Source: Anastrepha obliqua
Lineage: Eukaryota > Arthropoda > Insecta > Diptera > Tephritidae
NCBI RefSeq assembly: GCF_027943255.1
Contig: NW_026562179.1
Span: forward strand, 1,614,501-1,678,500
Direction of reading: 5' to 3'
DNA: 64,000 nucleotides
This document shows positions 44,490 to 55,753 of the stretch, one piece after another (positions within the stretch are counted from its first letter, which is position 1; every line of letters begins with the position of its first letter). Under the pieces are notes generated by a model. It was not told where the DNA came from and searched no databases. It worked only from the letters and a program-made list of their open reading frames with translations. The position numbers were made by a program, and so were the translations under genes.

Positions 44490-46610
44490 CTTGGTCCCTT
44501 TCTTGTTTATTTTCGGTCATAGGAGCCTAGCTATTACACATGTATCTTCATCTCTCCATGACCTATTGACCTCTTGTATAATGTTGTTTTTTATTATTAG
44601 TTTACTCGTGGCCAAAGGTATTCTAATGGTACTCTTATCACTAAGCAGTTGAAGAGCAGTACCTTTTCTAGCTAGCTCATCAGCTTTACAGTTTCCATCA
44701 ATATATCTGTGCCCCTTTGCCCAAATAAGGCTGACCTTGAATACGATACTAATATCATTTAGGGCTGCCCGGTATTCCTGTGCGACCTTCGATCTTAGTA
44801 TAGCCGCATTCATTGATTAGATGTCCGCCTGGCTATCTGAGAATATATATATTTATAGTCGTTTTTGTTACGACACGCATATATAGATATGTATCCACTC
44901 TTTTATAGCTGACAGACGCTGCAGTATTCTGGTAGTTGAACGGATAGTTATCACCCTAATTCCTTCAACAAAACTCCTTAGCCAACCCTATTGTCTAGCT
45001 TCGAACCACCTGTATAAAAATTTAATTCCCCCTAACTGCCCTTGGTGTCTGCCACTCCCTTCTTGACGGTATACTCGCCTTGAAGAGCCTTTCGAAGGTG
45101 AGTCTAGGAATAGAGTAGTCTATTTCTTGTTTATGACTATTCAGAGAGTGCAAAATAGAAGCGTGGCCAAACCACCGGTCTTTCCATAGCGCCATACTTT
45201 TGAGGCTGAGCGCCGAGGCGGCGGCGACGTATTTCCCGACCATATTTAGTACAGGTAAATTAATAAGCACTTCTAGCGGTTTATTTAGCGTAGTCCCTAA
45301 AGCACCAGAGATGCATAAAAAGCTGTTCTTTGAATCTTATTCATGATTTTAGCGTAACTCACCTTTCGAGCAGATGGGCGCCACACAATTATTCCATATA
45401 TTAAGATTGGCCTAACTAGAGAAGTATAGAGCCAGTGCGTAATACAAGATGTTAGTCCCCATTTAATACCGACCGCTTTTTTGCAAGTATATAATGCAAC
45501 GTTGGCCTTCTTTACTCTTTCCTATTGGCTTGATCGGATCATAGCTTGATCCTGTACGAGCTGGATCTGAGGGTGGATCCACTCTTAACGTATCGAAACC
45601 CATTAAGAACTAATTGGAAAAGGTTTAAAAATGTAGTAAATAATAGGGTAGAGAGAACTCTGATCAATCAAATCACTCTCACGGAAAACTTTGGGAATAG
45701 GGTTACAGCATTACTTTACAGAGAAACAGGGAGACAAAGAAAGAGAGCTGGAGAGATTTTTGTTATTCAATCGAACCTACCAGAGATTCTTCGAGGCTCA
45801 GCCGCATTTTGCCCAAAGATCATTCAATGGCGTCTTGAATCAAGGGGCCAGATGGCACTTTGACTTCTTCGGCAAAAGAGTCTCTAGAACTTCCTTTAAA
45901 CACTCGTTTTCCGGGATGTAGCGCTCACGTTAGCGACGTTTAGAGAATTCGGCGGAACAGCCATGACCCACAGCATCTTGCCGATGTTATAGTCCCAAAA
46001 GAGAAGGTTGCATGTGCAATCAAATCATTTTCACCTTTCAAATCTCTAGGTCCTGACGCGATCTTTCCTAAGATGTTACGCAAAGGTCTTGATAGTATTC
46101 TTCCATGGCTAATGGAAATTTTCAAATCGTGTCTAAGCCTAAGTTATATTCCAAACAGCTGAAAACTTGTTAGTGTCTTCTTCATACCAAAGGTAGGTAG
46201 AAGGGGACATGAATCAGCGAAGGACTTTAGGCCAATTAGTCTTTCGTCCTTACTTTTACAAACTTTTGAACGGCTTTTAAACATACACATTAGAAGCTTG
46301 CTGGAGAGCTCTAGTATATCAATTGCACAGCTCAAAGGCAAATCTAAAAACACAGCGCTTCATGAGGTAATCCGAACAATAGAGTGGTCTCTAGTAAACA
46401 AACAGTATACCATGGCAGCTTTTATAGACATAGAAGGCGCATTTAATAATGTTAGCACTAATGCTATCCAAATGGCGTTAATAGACTTAGGGGTGGAAGA
46501 ATCTCTCAGCAATTGGATTATCTCTATGCTAGAAATCAGGATCATCAAAGCTAGCATGGGTAATATCAACATAACTAAGAGAGTCCATAGAGTACTCCAC
46601 AGGGGGCTTC
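44490..46610 (-). mobile_element. LOA-like LINE with inverted 5' part
   Basis: The minus strand from about 45530 down to 44490 holds the thumb (ERVKKANVALYTCKKA, PILIYGIIVW), the post-palm region (VGKYVAAASALSLKSMALWK, 45270-45022) and the RNase H end (SLIWAKGHRYIDGNCKADE, 44813 down). The plus strand from about 45546 to 46607 holds the earlier part: endonuclease end (NPLRTNWKRF), SFSPFKSLGPDAIFPKML, FRPISLSSLLLQTFERLL, FIDIEGAFNNVSTNAI and STPQG. The two parts point away from each other, and the sequence between TPQG and ERVKKA, including YADD, is missing. This is the pattern left by twin priming. Confidence 0.75.
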
Positions 46611-46799
46611 AAACTTAGCTGGAGATTAAACATTTGTTTTTTAAATCCCAATTTTTTATTACTGTCCATGGACACTTAGTAATTTTTATAACTTGGGTGG
46701 GAGATTAATTGTTACTCGAAATCAGCATTTAAATAACATGTTTCAATGAATCTTAACATGGCTTACATTTAATATGTATATTAGCAACACTAATATACA

Positions 46800-48310
46800 T
46801 ACTTATTTTCAGTTTTTCAAAATAGTTTTTGTATATGCTTATGCTGTTGGTGTGATTCGCTTTAGTCTTAATTTTTTCGTCAGCTCCAGGTGCGGTATTT
46901 TTTGTACCTCTTTGTTCGAATGGGTTGCTAAGTTTTGTGTGTGTTTCGTGCTGTATTTCAGGATTACGTCTCCTTTGGAATCAAGTTTTAGGTCGTGGTG
47001 TAAGTCTTCATTTGTTATACACCCGGGTGCATTTACGATAGTCCTTAAGATTTTTGATTGAAGTCGTTGAATAATTTGTACAATTTGATTTGCATGCTGT
47101 CCCACATAGTTCTATGTCGTATCTCCTGATGGGTATTATCATGGTCTTATATATTAGTAGTTTGTTGTATACTGACAGTTTTGAGTTGAGTAGCCAATAC
47201 AGCTATATGTTTTTCACTTCGTTCTTTTTTTTGATTATATGGTCCCTCCAGGTCAGTTTTGCGTCAATGATCAAACCCAGGTATTTAGCTTTTGCATTTT
47301 GAGTGATGACTGTATTGTTAATTGTTAACGTACGATGGTCATGATTGGGGTTGGAGCGTTTTGTCTGCGTTTACTTGGATTCCCCATTTTGCCAACCAAG
47401 TCAAGATTGTGTCCATTAGATTTTGTAACTTCGCTTTGTAACATACGCTGTCAAAAGCCTTCGCTACGTCGAGAAAAGTTGCGACACAGTGGTTTTTCTT
47501 GTTAATTTCATTTATGATTTTGTTACGAGTAGTTACTCGTTGCAGTTGTTGAATGGTCGAATGTTTATGTTGGAATCCAAACTGGTGGGAGGGAGTTATA
47601 TTCTTCGCTTCGGGTCAATACGATCATGGATCAAGTTTTCAAATAGTTTTGAAAGAATTGGTAAGAGGCTTATAGGTCTTTAAGATGATGGTTTACTGGC
47701 ATCTTTATTTGGTTTCGGCAATGCTATTATTTCGACAACTTTCCATGGAAGGGGGAAATATTATAGTCTAATGGATGAGTTAAAGATGTTTGTTAAGTAT
47801 ATTATTCCATCGTCATTAAGTTCTTTTAATATTTGTCCATTGATTTTGTCATATCCAGGAGATTTTTTGTCAATGTCAATTTTGTTGTTTATGGCTTTGA
47901 TTTTGCGTCGAATTTCGACCGCAGTTGCTCTCTTGATTGGTTTGTTGGCTGTGTCAGATATAACAGGTAGGTTATAATTTTGAATGTCCTTTTGATTTGT
48001 GAATGTCTTTTTGAAGTGTCAGGCGAGCACCTTACCCTGTTCATGTGGCGTTTTAGCCCATGTGTTGTTTTCGTTCACAATTGCATGTTGGTGAGGTTTT
48101 GTTTTTTTCATCTTCGATGTGGTCCGCCAGAGTGAGTAATTACTGCTCTTTGTTGAATATAGGTTGGAAAAAAAGTTCTGCATCGTTTTGTCCTCGAAGT
48201 CCTTAAGCATTTCTTTAATGCCCAATGTCATCTTGTTAAGTTGAGCTTTATCTGCGGGATGTGTTCTTATTTGCCACTCTTTCCTTATTCCACTTTTCGA
48301 TTTTATTGCC
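46800..48310 (-). pseudogene. Jockey ORF2 relic (linker, reverse transcriptase, C-terminus)
   Basis: On the minus strand it starts at 48310 with the linker RKEWQIRTHPADKAQLNKM and KMKKTKPHQHAIVNENNTW. It passes decayed reverse transcriptase traces, with palm and thumb in several frames between 47950 and 47250, and ends with IIQRLQSKILRTIVNAPGCI and DVILKYSTKHTQNLATHSN (47060-46900). Endonuclease and ORF1 are missing; the left neighbour across 46611-46800 is unassigned. Its 5' edge abuts LOA-D copy 2 head to head at 48311. Confidence 0.7.
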
Positions 48311-49403
48311 ATTGAAGAACGGATAAAGAAAGCAAAGATCGCTTTATATGACTGTAAACGTATATTAGGAAAAAGATGGAGTCTTCAACCATAGTATATA
48401 TTTTGGTTGTATATATAAGGCGGTTATACGACCAGTTTTATCGTATGGCTCGGTGGTTTGGTGGAAAGCTCTAGAGTGAGAATACAACATTAAATTACTT
48501 GGTAAAATACAAAGATCAGCCTATGCAATAACAGTCCGTGCAATCAGATCATGTCCCAGGGATTTTCTCAATGCACTGACACACGTTATTCCGGTAGATC
48601 TACATATCAAGAAGATGGCAACCGTGAGTGCAATTAGGTTAAATGAAACGGTTCGCTGGAAGGAAAAAAAACTTATGGACATGCTAATCTATTACTACGA
48701 CAAATCTAGTATACCTCGGAGAGGATTGATTATATCATCCCGACGGTAACATTCAATAGAAACTTTTCCACTCAGTTGAAATGGAATAGGAGATTCTCAC
48801 TAAACCACTTCGACACTACAGTCTATACAGATGGCTCCAAAATGAATTGTGGTGTTGGAGCAGATATAAAATTGAATAATTTGTACGTCGTTCTAATACC
48901 TGCAATGTCTTTCAGGCGAAAGTGCCGGGGGGCTTGTAGGTTACTTACAGTTTTCTCTTTTAAGGGCAATATCCCTATTATTTCGAATAGCCAAACTGCA
49001 ATCCAGGGACTGGATTCAGCTACAACAACCTATAAATTCGTGGATCGATGTGGGAATAGCGGTACCTTTTTGAATGAAAACCATAAAGTTACCTTAATCT
49101 GGGAGACTAACCGCAGTCATTACTGGCTTTTGGTGTGTCGGAGAACAATCAGTCAAAATGGGCATCTCTCACAACACATACTGTCGCAGTTGTAAACAAC
49201 TGGAGAAAAAGGAAACAATCTCTCGAACAACTGTCTGGCTTAGATGTCAAGAACCTAATACGGTTCCTGAACCGCACAGACTAGATATAGTCATGCTGTA
49301 AATAACCGTTGAACAAGCTGGCAACTAAGATGTGGCAACAAAATGGTGCGGAAGCGCTAGTTGGATTCTGGGCGAACCACCACTTTAACCAACCAACCAA
49401 CCA
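48311..49403 (+). mobile_element. LOA-D copy 2: 3' part
   Basis: The same family and the same left edge (ATTGAAGAACGG) as the copy at 37540. It shares an in-frame TAG (CCATAGTATA near 48390, equivalent to about 37622) with copy 1. RNase H: TTVYTDGSKMNCGVGAD (about 48807-48860). The C-terminal region is shortened by a deletion near 49110-49230. The 3' end is GAACCACCACTTTAACC followed by AACC repeats (49386-49403), which looks like a true LOA tail. Confidence 0.8.
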
Positions 49404-49409
49404 ATGTTA

Positions 49410-50560
49410 AGAACTTCTTTCCAGACATTTGATGTTTTCGATGCTGAGAAAATAAACCTTGGAGTGATGCTCTTTTTCCAAATTAGTACATTACGGCTAA
49501 TTATAAAATCAAAAGGAGACTCACCTCATTCGTTGATCTCAACCCAAATGGTGGGTCTGGCATTCGCGTCGCAGCCGATCAGGATGTTTTCTTTCTTGGA
49601 CAAGAGATTATCGACCAGGTGATGCATTTCCTCAAGAGGTGCTCGACTGTCATGGGCCATATAGTCAAACACCAAACAAAAGCAACTGCGACTGAATGCT
49701 TCCATCCTGACCACAGTCCCATCTGGCAAACCGAAAATAGCAAGAAGGCATTAATTTTATTCTTGATTAGGATACAAGCCCTAGGCTTACCATCAGTTTG
49801 GATATAAAAAAATCTTAGAATCAGTTCATTAGCTCGAATGACGGAGGTTAATTTGAATTGCTCTTAACATACTGGTTAAAGCGTTACCTACCTTCTGCCA
49901 CCAACTGTCAGCCTTCTTGTGTCATCCCCCATTTCCTCAAATTTGTCGTCCGGGGCACCAGAGGCGGGGAAAGCTTTCACTTTGGCTAAACTTATGCCGA
50001 ATCGGATTTTAAACTGCTACTTTAGATGGCCTCGAGATACCCGTCACTAATCAGCAGCAGGGTGACAGAGTTGGGTTGCTGATGTTCCTTTACCTGGATT
50101 GCAGACTGCAGTCATCCATCGGAATATCAGGGTTTTCCAATTTAAGACACTGGATAGTTTCTGAATGGTCAAGCTTAATTTTCGGCAACCAAATTCGTGC
50201 TCGTGGTCGCCTTGAAATCTCTTAACCAGGGATGAACTTTAGCGAAAGCCCCTCTCAGGCGTTGCTATCCATTACAAGACTCTTTCAAAAACATGTTGGC
50301 ACATTTTATGGCCCGACAACCTCGACATATTTCCCCCTAGTCGAAAGAGGTGTTGTTCCTTTATTGGCTATGAGGGCTCTGACGACCATGCCTCATAGCC
50401 GTCCCTCAAAAGATGCCGCACTGATCGCAGGGTCCTCAACACCCTGGGTTGAAGAGTTTTCGCTCTTCTTGGCTTCACGCCGAAGGCTGTGCCGAACATT
50501 TACGCTGTCGTTGTAGCTGATTCAGCTAAGATGCGGTCGCGGCCTCGTACTCCTTGATCG
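49410..50560 (-). mobile_element. LOA-like LINE relic: ORF1 and endonuclease part
   Basis: On the minus strand ORF1 traces run from about 50500 to 49990, including IWLPKIKLDHSETIQCLKLE at about 50200-50140, parallel to the WLP motif of other LOA ORF1 copies. The endonuclease traces run from about 49830 to 49410 (DYMAHDSRAPLEEMHHLVD and LIGCDANARPTIW at 49640-49540). Both are interrupted by stops. The catalytic D-x-N block (GCDANA) is kept. The rest of ORF2 is missing. Confidence 0.65.
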
Positions 50561-50562
50561 TA

Positions 50563-51412
50563 CAGGGTTTGATGGAAAAGTAATAAGTAAGTAAGTATAC
50601 AACTAATATTCTTCAAAATAGGACACTTGAGCGTCAATACATCGCTGGTAGCGGGCCTTCCACTGCAGGAAACATTTTTTAAACTCATCCGCCGGAATCG
50701 CGTTCAATTCGGCTGTCACAGTTTTTTAGATCGCCTCGATGGAGTCGAAACGCCTTCCCTTCAGCTTTCTTTTTAGGCGCAGGAACAAGAAGAAGTCTGG
50801 AGGGGACAGGTCTGTGCTGTAGGGAGGGTAGGGAAGCACCGGAACCCCAATCTTGGCCAATGCAGAGGTGCAGAGGAAGGCGGTGTGCGCCGGCCCATTG
50901 TCGTGATGAAGGGTCTAATTGTTGACGAGGTCGGGCCGAACCCAGGCGAAACGGGGTTTCAGCCAAAGGAGCACTTCTTTGTAAAATGCCGCGTTTACAG
51001 TGCTTCCTGGAGGTACAAACTCCTTGTGGACAGTGCCTCGAGAGTCGAAAAAGATGATCAGCATGGTTTTGACCTTGGAGTTCGACATGCGCCTCCCGGC
51101 CTTCCTTGAACGACTTGTGCCACCGTTTTACCTGGGCACTGGACAAATATTGGTCCCGAAAGCCTCCTTGAGTAGCAAAATGGTTTCGGTGTTTTGTTTA
51201 GCTTTACGCAAAATTTGATCGAGTAACGTTGCTCCAAAGATCGCTGCATTTTCGCCACTGCAAAATCCTAACACCGCTGTTGCCAGCGAACTGGGACCGG
51301 TTTCTAGTGGAAGGGGAAGGTCCAACGATCATTTTCCCTTACCAGCCGATTCGGTTGATCGCTTGGCAGACGCTCCGCGTGGGAAGGCTCATTACTTTTC
51401 AATCAAACCCTG
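50563..51412 (-). mobile_element. Mariner transposon with both ends, internally deleted
   Basis: 850 bp with TA at 50561-50562 and 51413-51414. Terminal inverted repeats start CAGGGTTTGAT and extend about 25 bp with two mismatches. On the minus strand the transposase N-terminal helix-turn-helix starts near 51258 (EQRYSIKFCVKLNKT, LLLKEAFG), then a second helix (KRWHKSFKEGR). A deletion follows, after which come KVKTMLIIFFDSRGTVH, HHDNGPAHTAFLC and PYSTDLSPPDFFLF. The second and third catalytic Asp are 34 residues apart (DD34D). A frame change and a stop (VNN*TLHHD) make it inactive. Confidence 0.85.
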
Positions 51413-51414
51413 TA

Positions 51415-51730
51415 GTCCCGCACTGAGCACAGTCCTCGATGTCTGCTCATGCATTTTTACGGCCAAACAGACAATATTTGCCAGAATGAACTTGACTCTC
51501 AAGTAACGCGACATGAGCAGGGCACCGAACCATTTTTATTTCGCAGTTTGGCAACCTTACTGTGGTCACTGGAGCATCCGTGACAAAGGATAAAAATACA
51601 GACAAATGCGAAAAATTCTGACTAATCAATGAAAGTTGTCAAAGAACAACATCAACAATGTATTGAAAAAAAACCTATCTCGAAATTCTAATCTGGCTTT
51701 ATACGAAACTGCAGTAGGCTACCTAATATA
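51415..51730. other. No recognised gene
   Basis: 316 bases to the right of mariner. Weak LOA ORF1-like readings on the minus strand (a CAQCG near 51430), but nothing I can support. Confidence 0.35.
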
Positions 51731-51734
51731 CGAG

Positions 51735-51940
51735 TGGTTGTGTTTTTATACTTGAAAAGAGCTTTCGAAACAATAGGAAGATACATAATGTCAGAGAAGC
51801 TATGTAATGTAGAATGTATGGAATAAGATATAATGAATTAAAATGGTTCGATTCCTATAAATGAATGCGTATCTTATTTTTGGAAAATTAGAAATGGGAG
51901 TACCTCAAGGGCTCATCCTACTTGCCCTACTACAGGGTGG
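51735..51940 (+). pseudogene. LINE reverse transcriptase scrap, left part
   Basis: It reads LKRAFETIGRYIMSEKL at about 51750-51800, and after frame changes EMGVPQGLILLALLQ at about 51893-51937, equivalent to the D-x3-F and GVPQGSILGP blocks of a reverse transcriptase. It stops at the TA where the mariner-like relic begins. A matching thumb-like segment appears at 54585-54740. Confidence 0.55.
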
Positions 51941-52439
51941 GCCATATAGCGTTTGCTTTTTGAACTATTTATTTTTTTGAGAATGGTAACTCAAATGACA
52001 TGTCAAATGTGTTCATAATTTACGAAATGGGGCGCAATTCGCTTGAACAAAATTGGGAAATATTGAAAACCTATTTCCAAAGTGGTGAGTCTTCTTCTTC
52101 TTTTCTGATTTTCACATCGGTGGCTACGTCAATAAGCAAAATTGTCGGATTTGGGACTCAGAAAATCCACACGTTACTGCAGAGAAGCAAATTCATCCAC
52201 AATGAGTCACTGTCTGGTGCGGTTTTTTGGTCTGACGGCATCATCGGGCCATTTTTTTCGAAAATGAGCGAGGAGCCGCGGTTACAGTAAATGGCGAGCG
52301 TTACAGTGACATTCGGTTTCAACAGGACGGTGCAACTTGTCACTCTGCCAAAGTTACACTCGAACTGTTAGCTACCGTTTTTGAAAATCGAATAATCAGC
52401 CGAAATTCCGATATCAATAGGCCGCCTCGGAGCTGTGAC
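51941..52439 (+). mobile_element. Mariner-like element relic (DUF4817-type transposase)
   Basis: It starts TACAGGGTGGGCCATATAGC (51938 onward). It contains a short N-terminal stretch, a deletion, then the catalytic part in shifting frames: HIGGYVNKQNCRIWDSENP, TVWCGFLV, FFENERGAAVTVNGERYSDI, FQQDGATCHSAKVTLELLA and RNSDINRPPRSCDL, the last at 52395-52440. At that point a piggyBac (TTAA) interrupts it. The second catalytic Asp (QQDGATCH) is present. The right terminal repeat is not found, so the element is truncated. Confidence 0.7.
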
Positions 52440-52477
52440 TTAACCCTAGGACTTATACCCAACTTTTACTACAAGTT

Positions 52478-52508
52478 CTTATGCCCGGGTACAGGTGTGG
52501 CCAGTAGC
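52478..52508. repeat. piggyBac sub-terminal repeat, three copies
   Basis: A 31-base motif containing GTACAGGTGTGGCCAGTAGC lies here. It recurs inverted at 54340-54370 and 54529-54559. The right end thus has two copies and the left one. These are plausible transposase-binding sites. Confidence 0.85.
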
Positions 52509-52944
52509 CTGTTTTACCCGTTTTTTTTTTCATTTTTTCTGAGAAACAAGTTATTTTTTTTTAATGCAATATTGTAGCTGACTGTCTTACGAACATTTTG
52601 AGGAGTTATAAACATATATTTGTAGCCTGCTTCTAAGAATTGCGCGCATTCTAAGCTATTTCTAAGAAGTCAATAATTTCCATTGTTGTTAGAATTTTTA
52701 GAATACAACCTTTTTCGCTCACTCTTAATTATTTAGAAGAAGACATTATATTGTACCCTTGCTAGAATTTGCTGACAAGCAACATTTGATATAATCCATC
52801 TACCTGGCAGGTAAGAAATGCTTCCGGAAACTTAAGGGTTGCAGTTTTGCGAATTTATATTCATTGTAAAGCGTTCTTTTGAAGTGTGAAGTTGATTTAT
52901 ATTTGTGAAAATAACAAGTCAGAAAAAATTTAAAATATTACAAC

Positions 52945-54218
52945 ATGGATAATAGAAGGAACATGGAATATTTGTCTTCGAATCAATATATGAGGTAAAT
53001 AAATACAAATAACTCAAATATAATTTCATAAATGGAATAAAAATTAATTATTTTTATATAGATTATCTGACGCTGAAAAAGAGCAGTACATACAAAACCT
53101 GTTTGACGAAATCTCAGATGATGAATTATTTGAATTTTCCGACCCTGAAGGGGATGAAAGCGAACAAGTAGCAGTAGCAGATGGCGTGGTTGAATCGGAT
53201 GTAGAAGACCCTGATTGCACAATTGACAATGCCAAGGTAGATGAGGCTGATTACGAAGAATCTGACAATGAATCCGATGCTGCAGATGATTCTGAGGAGA
53301 TTAATTTGCGTGCAGCTGAATTCGTAGCACGTGATGGTACCATATGGAGCTCACAGCCACGACTTGCACGCCAAACTAGGCAACAAAATATTTTGCGACA
53401 GCGAAATGGGCCCGCAAGATCAACTACTATGATGTCAATAGTCAATACATATAAATGTTTTATGACTCCGGAAATGGTGGATATTATAGTACGCTGCACC
53501 AACAAAAAAGCTGAAGCTACATATACGGAATTAAACGCAAAACATCCAGAGGCGGAACCAAAAACATGGAAGAAGGTTACTTTGAGCGAAATGTATGCGT
53601 TCATTGGAGTGCTTATTATGGCTGGCGCTAACCGTAGCAATGCCGAATGTGCGCGGGACTTGTGGTCGGTGGAAAATTGTCCATTATATCGTGCGTCAAT
53701 GGGCATTAACCGCTTTCAGGCCATACTGCGGCTTATAAGGTTTGACGATGGCAACACACGGGCGCAACGTTTGGTAACTGACAAAGCTACACCAATATCC
53801 GAGCTGTGCACCATGATGAACTACAACTTTGAGCAGTCATATAAGCCAATATGGCATCAAAGTGTGGTGGGTATGTGATGCCAAAAACGCATATCCAGCT
53901 CGCCAAGGAACTGTCTATGCTCATAATTGAAGAGCGGTCGGTGAATCAGCAAGTGATGCGGAACTTCAACACAAAAATTGCACGAGTTTCATAAGTACGG
54001 CCTTGCAAGGAAGTGCTGACAATAGGCCATCAACGTCTGCAGCTGCTGGTGCAAAACCAAAGAAACAGCAGGTTCGAAGCTGTTTTCTCTGCTACATCCA
54101 TGACCAACACAGAAGACGAACGCGTAACATGTGCAGAATATGTCAGCGCCCAATATGCAAACAGCATTCTTCAAATACATTTACATGTAATAATTGTGAA
54201 AATAATGAAGACAATTGA
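52945..54218 (+). pseudogene. piggyBac transposase with one intron and deleted catalytic core
   Basis: Exon 1 is 52945-52994 and the GT-AG intron 52995-53061. Exon 2 from 53062 keeps the frame to a stop at 53876-53878, giving about 288 residues: an acidic N-terminus, then the family region MTPEMVDIIVRCTNKKA, TLSEMYAFIGVLIMAGANRS, RDLWSVENCPLYRASM and FQAILRLIRFDDGNTRA. After a deletion, in another frame, YGIKVWWVCDAKNAYPARQG (about 53850-53910) keeps one catalytic Asp block. The rest of the core is lost. The C-terminal cysteine-rich domain CFLCYIHD...CRICQRPICKQHS...CNNC (54090-54205) ends at 54218. The first and third catalytic blocks are missing, so it cannot cut DNA. Confidence 0.85.
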
Positions 54219-54571
54219 ATAATTTAAATTTGTTTGCATATTTAGTTATAAGAAATAATCAATAAAATAATATTTTATAAAGAAAATAATAAACAAAAAT
54301 GTTTTTCCTTCAAAAAATGAGAAAAAAACAAGAAAAAAAGCTACTGGCCACACCTGTACCCGGGTATAAGAAGTCGTAGGTGTCAATTTTGGAAGCTTAT
54401 ATCTCATCAATGCATTGACCTAGCATGACAAATAAGACACCAATCGACGTATATTTACTTCGTTTTCCTATATCAAAAATTTCAAGTCAATATCTTTAGC
54501 GATTTAGGAGCTACATCACTCCAAAGTAGCTACTGGCCACACCTGTACTTGGGTATAAGTCCTCGGGTTAA

Positions 54572-54780
54572 GCCAGTCAAATTGAATTAAAAGCAAATGA
54601 TGTTGTTATTTTGAATGTGAAGGTATTACATTTTGGTTTCATAATAGAGAAAAATGTGAAATTTATTGAGTACGTGGAATACCTGTGCTAAAACACTATT
54701 GGTTTCGTTATAAGGATACGCAGTAAAATCGACACAAAACTGTATCAAACGTTTATAATGTTTTTATTAAACTCTAACTC
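54572..54780 (+). pseudogene. LINE reverse transcriptase scrap, right part
   Basis: It reads GFIIEKNVKFIEYVEYLC at about 54638-54690, then IGFVIRIRSKID, resembling the thumb region (LGF.ID..LKF..HIEYLCKKI) of a LINE. It probably continues the fragment ending at 51940, with mariner-like and piggyBac DNA between them. 54781-54999 holds nothing I recognise. Confidence 0.45.
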
Positions 54781-54999
54781 TAACTTATACATATAATGCC
54801 TTCTAAATGTTTCAATGATTTTAAAATATTTCTTTTCGAATTTTGTGTAAATAGTTTTCCAGTTTTTAAATCTCTCCTTTTGGTTTTTAATCAAAATCAA
54901 GATCTGCTTTCAACTTTGGTTCACTTAATTTGTCCTCTGATGATGTGGCTAATGTGATTCCTAAACTGAAACAGTCAGACAAATTGATGTTGATGAATT

Positions 55000-55266
55000 T
55001 TTGTGTATTTGGCCGAAGCTCCTCCTCATATTTGTGGTGTGCGTCTTGATGTTGTTCCACAAATGGAGGGACCTACAGTTTCAAGCCGAGGAGCTTTTTC
55101 ATGGCAGAAATACACTGGGAGGTTTGCCATTGCCTGCCGAGGGGCGACCGCTATTAGAAAAAACTTTTCCGGCATTTTGGTCTTTCACCGAAATTCGAAC
55201 CAACATTCTCTGTCTGAAATCCGAATGGTGGCCACGCACCAACCCATTCGGCTACGGTGGCCGCCC
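55000..55266 (-). mobile_element. tRNA-derived SINE
   Basis: On the minus strand a tRNA-like head has a box A sequence TAGCCGAATGGGTTGG (55254-55239) and a box B GGTTCGAATTTCG (55201-55189), spaced 37 bases apart as in an RNA polymerase III internal promoter. A non-tRNA body follows down to about 55000 (AATGGCAAACCTCCCAG, TGAAAAAGCTCCTCGG). No protein is encoded. The A-rich end near 55000 is weak. Flanking duplications were not identified. Confidence 0.75.
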
Positions 55267-55499
55267 TGAATTAATACTTCCATTAAAAAATTGCTTGCGG
55301 TTTTATTCAAAATTTATCCCGATAGTATAGCTAAAGATATAACAGTACGCACAACAAAAAGTTTAATTTCGGCATAACATTTGGTATTTCTAATCGATCA
55401 ACAGTTTCTAACCTTGCTATTTTTTATGAATGCTGTATTGCATTTTTCTCTGATGTTTTGAAGTCGACGACATGTACGCGTAACGTGGCCGGACATTTT

Positions 55500-55753
55500 T
55501 CTTCTCAGAAAATATCAACAATGCCATTTAAAAGAATTTAACTGTTTGAACAAGTTCTTATATAGAAATTACATCTTGAATTTCGAAAACAATATTATTT
55601 CGGATTCGAAGGCCTTTTGGCAATTCATCAAATCAAAAAAGTCTTGCTCAACGATGCCAAACAATGTTTTTTATAATGGTAAATATGCAAATTCTGCCAG
55701 AGGAATCTGCCAATTTATTTGCCTATTTTTTTTGCTGTAATTTTGAACCCGAC
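55500..55753 (+). pseudogene. LINE 'X' split copy, left part
   Basis: It reads LYRNYILNFENNIISDSKAF, QFIKSKKSCSTMPNNVFYNG and, with a slip in a T run, LFAYFFCCNFEPD, ending at the TTA where Harbinger is inserted. The same family as the minus-strand fragment at 36813-37510. The continuation is at 58683. Upstream, 55267-55500 is unassigned. Confidence 0.6.

Larger units (their letters stand above)
52444..54567 (+). mobile_element. piggyBac-type transposon, internally deleted
   Basis: 2124 bp flanked by TTAA at 52440-52443 and 54568-54571. Ends: CCCTAGGACTTATACCC on the left and, inverted, CCCGAGGACTTATACCC on the right, a 17-bp terminal repeat with one mismatch. Sub-terminal repeats occur on both sides. 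It encodes a defective transposase. The TTAA target and CCC ends are diagnostic of the superfamily. It lies inside a mariner-like transposase relic. Confidence 0.9.

Noticed and set aside
50685..51146. 153-codon minus-strand open frame as a transposase
   Set aside because: Only its first 20 residues follow the mariner frame; the catalytic motifs read in another frame.
55001..55330. 109-codon plus-strand open frame
   Set aside because: It is the antisense reading of a tRNA-derived SINE with boxes A and B on the minus strand.
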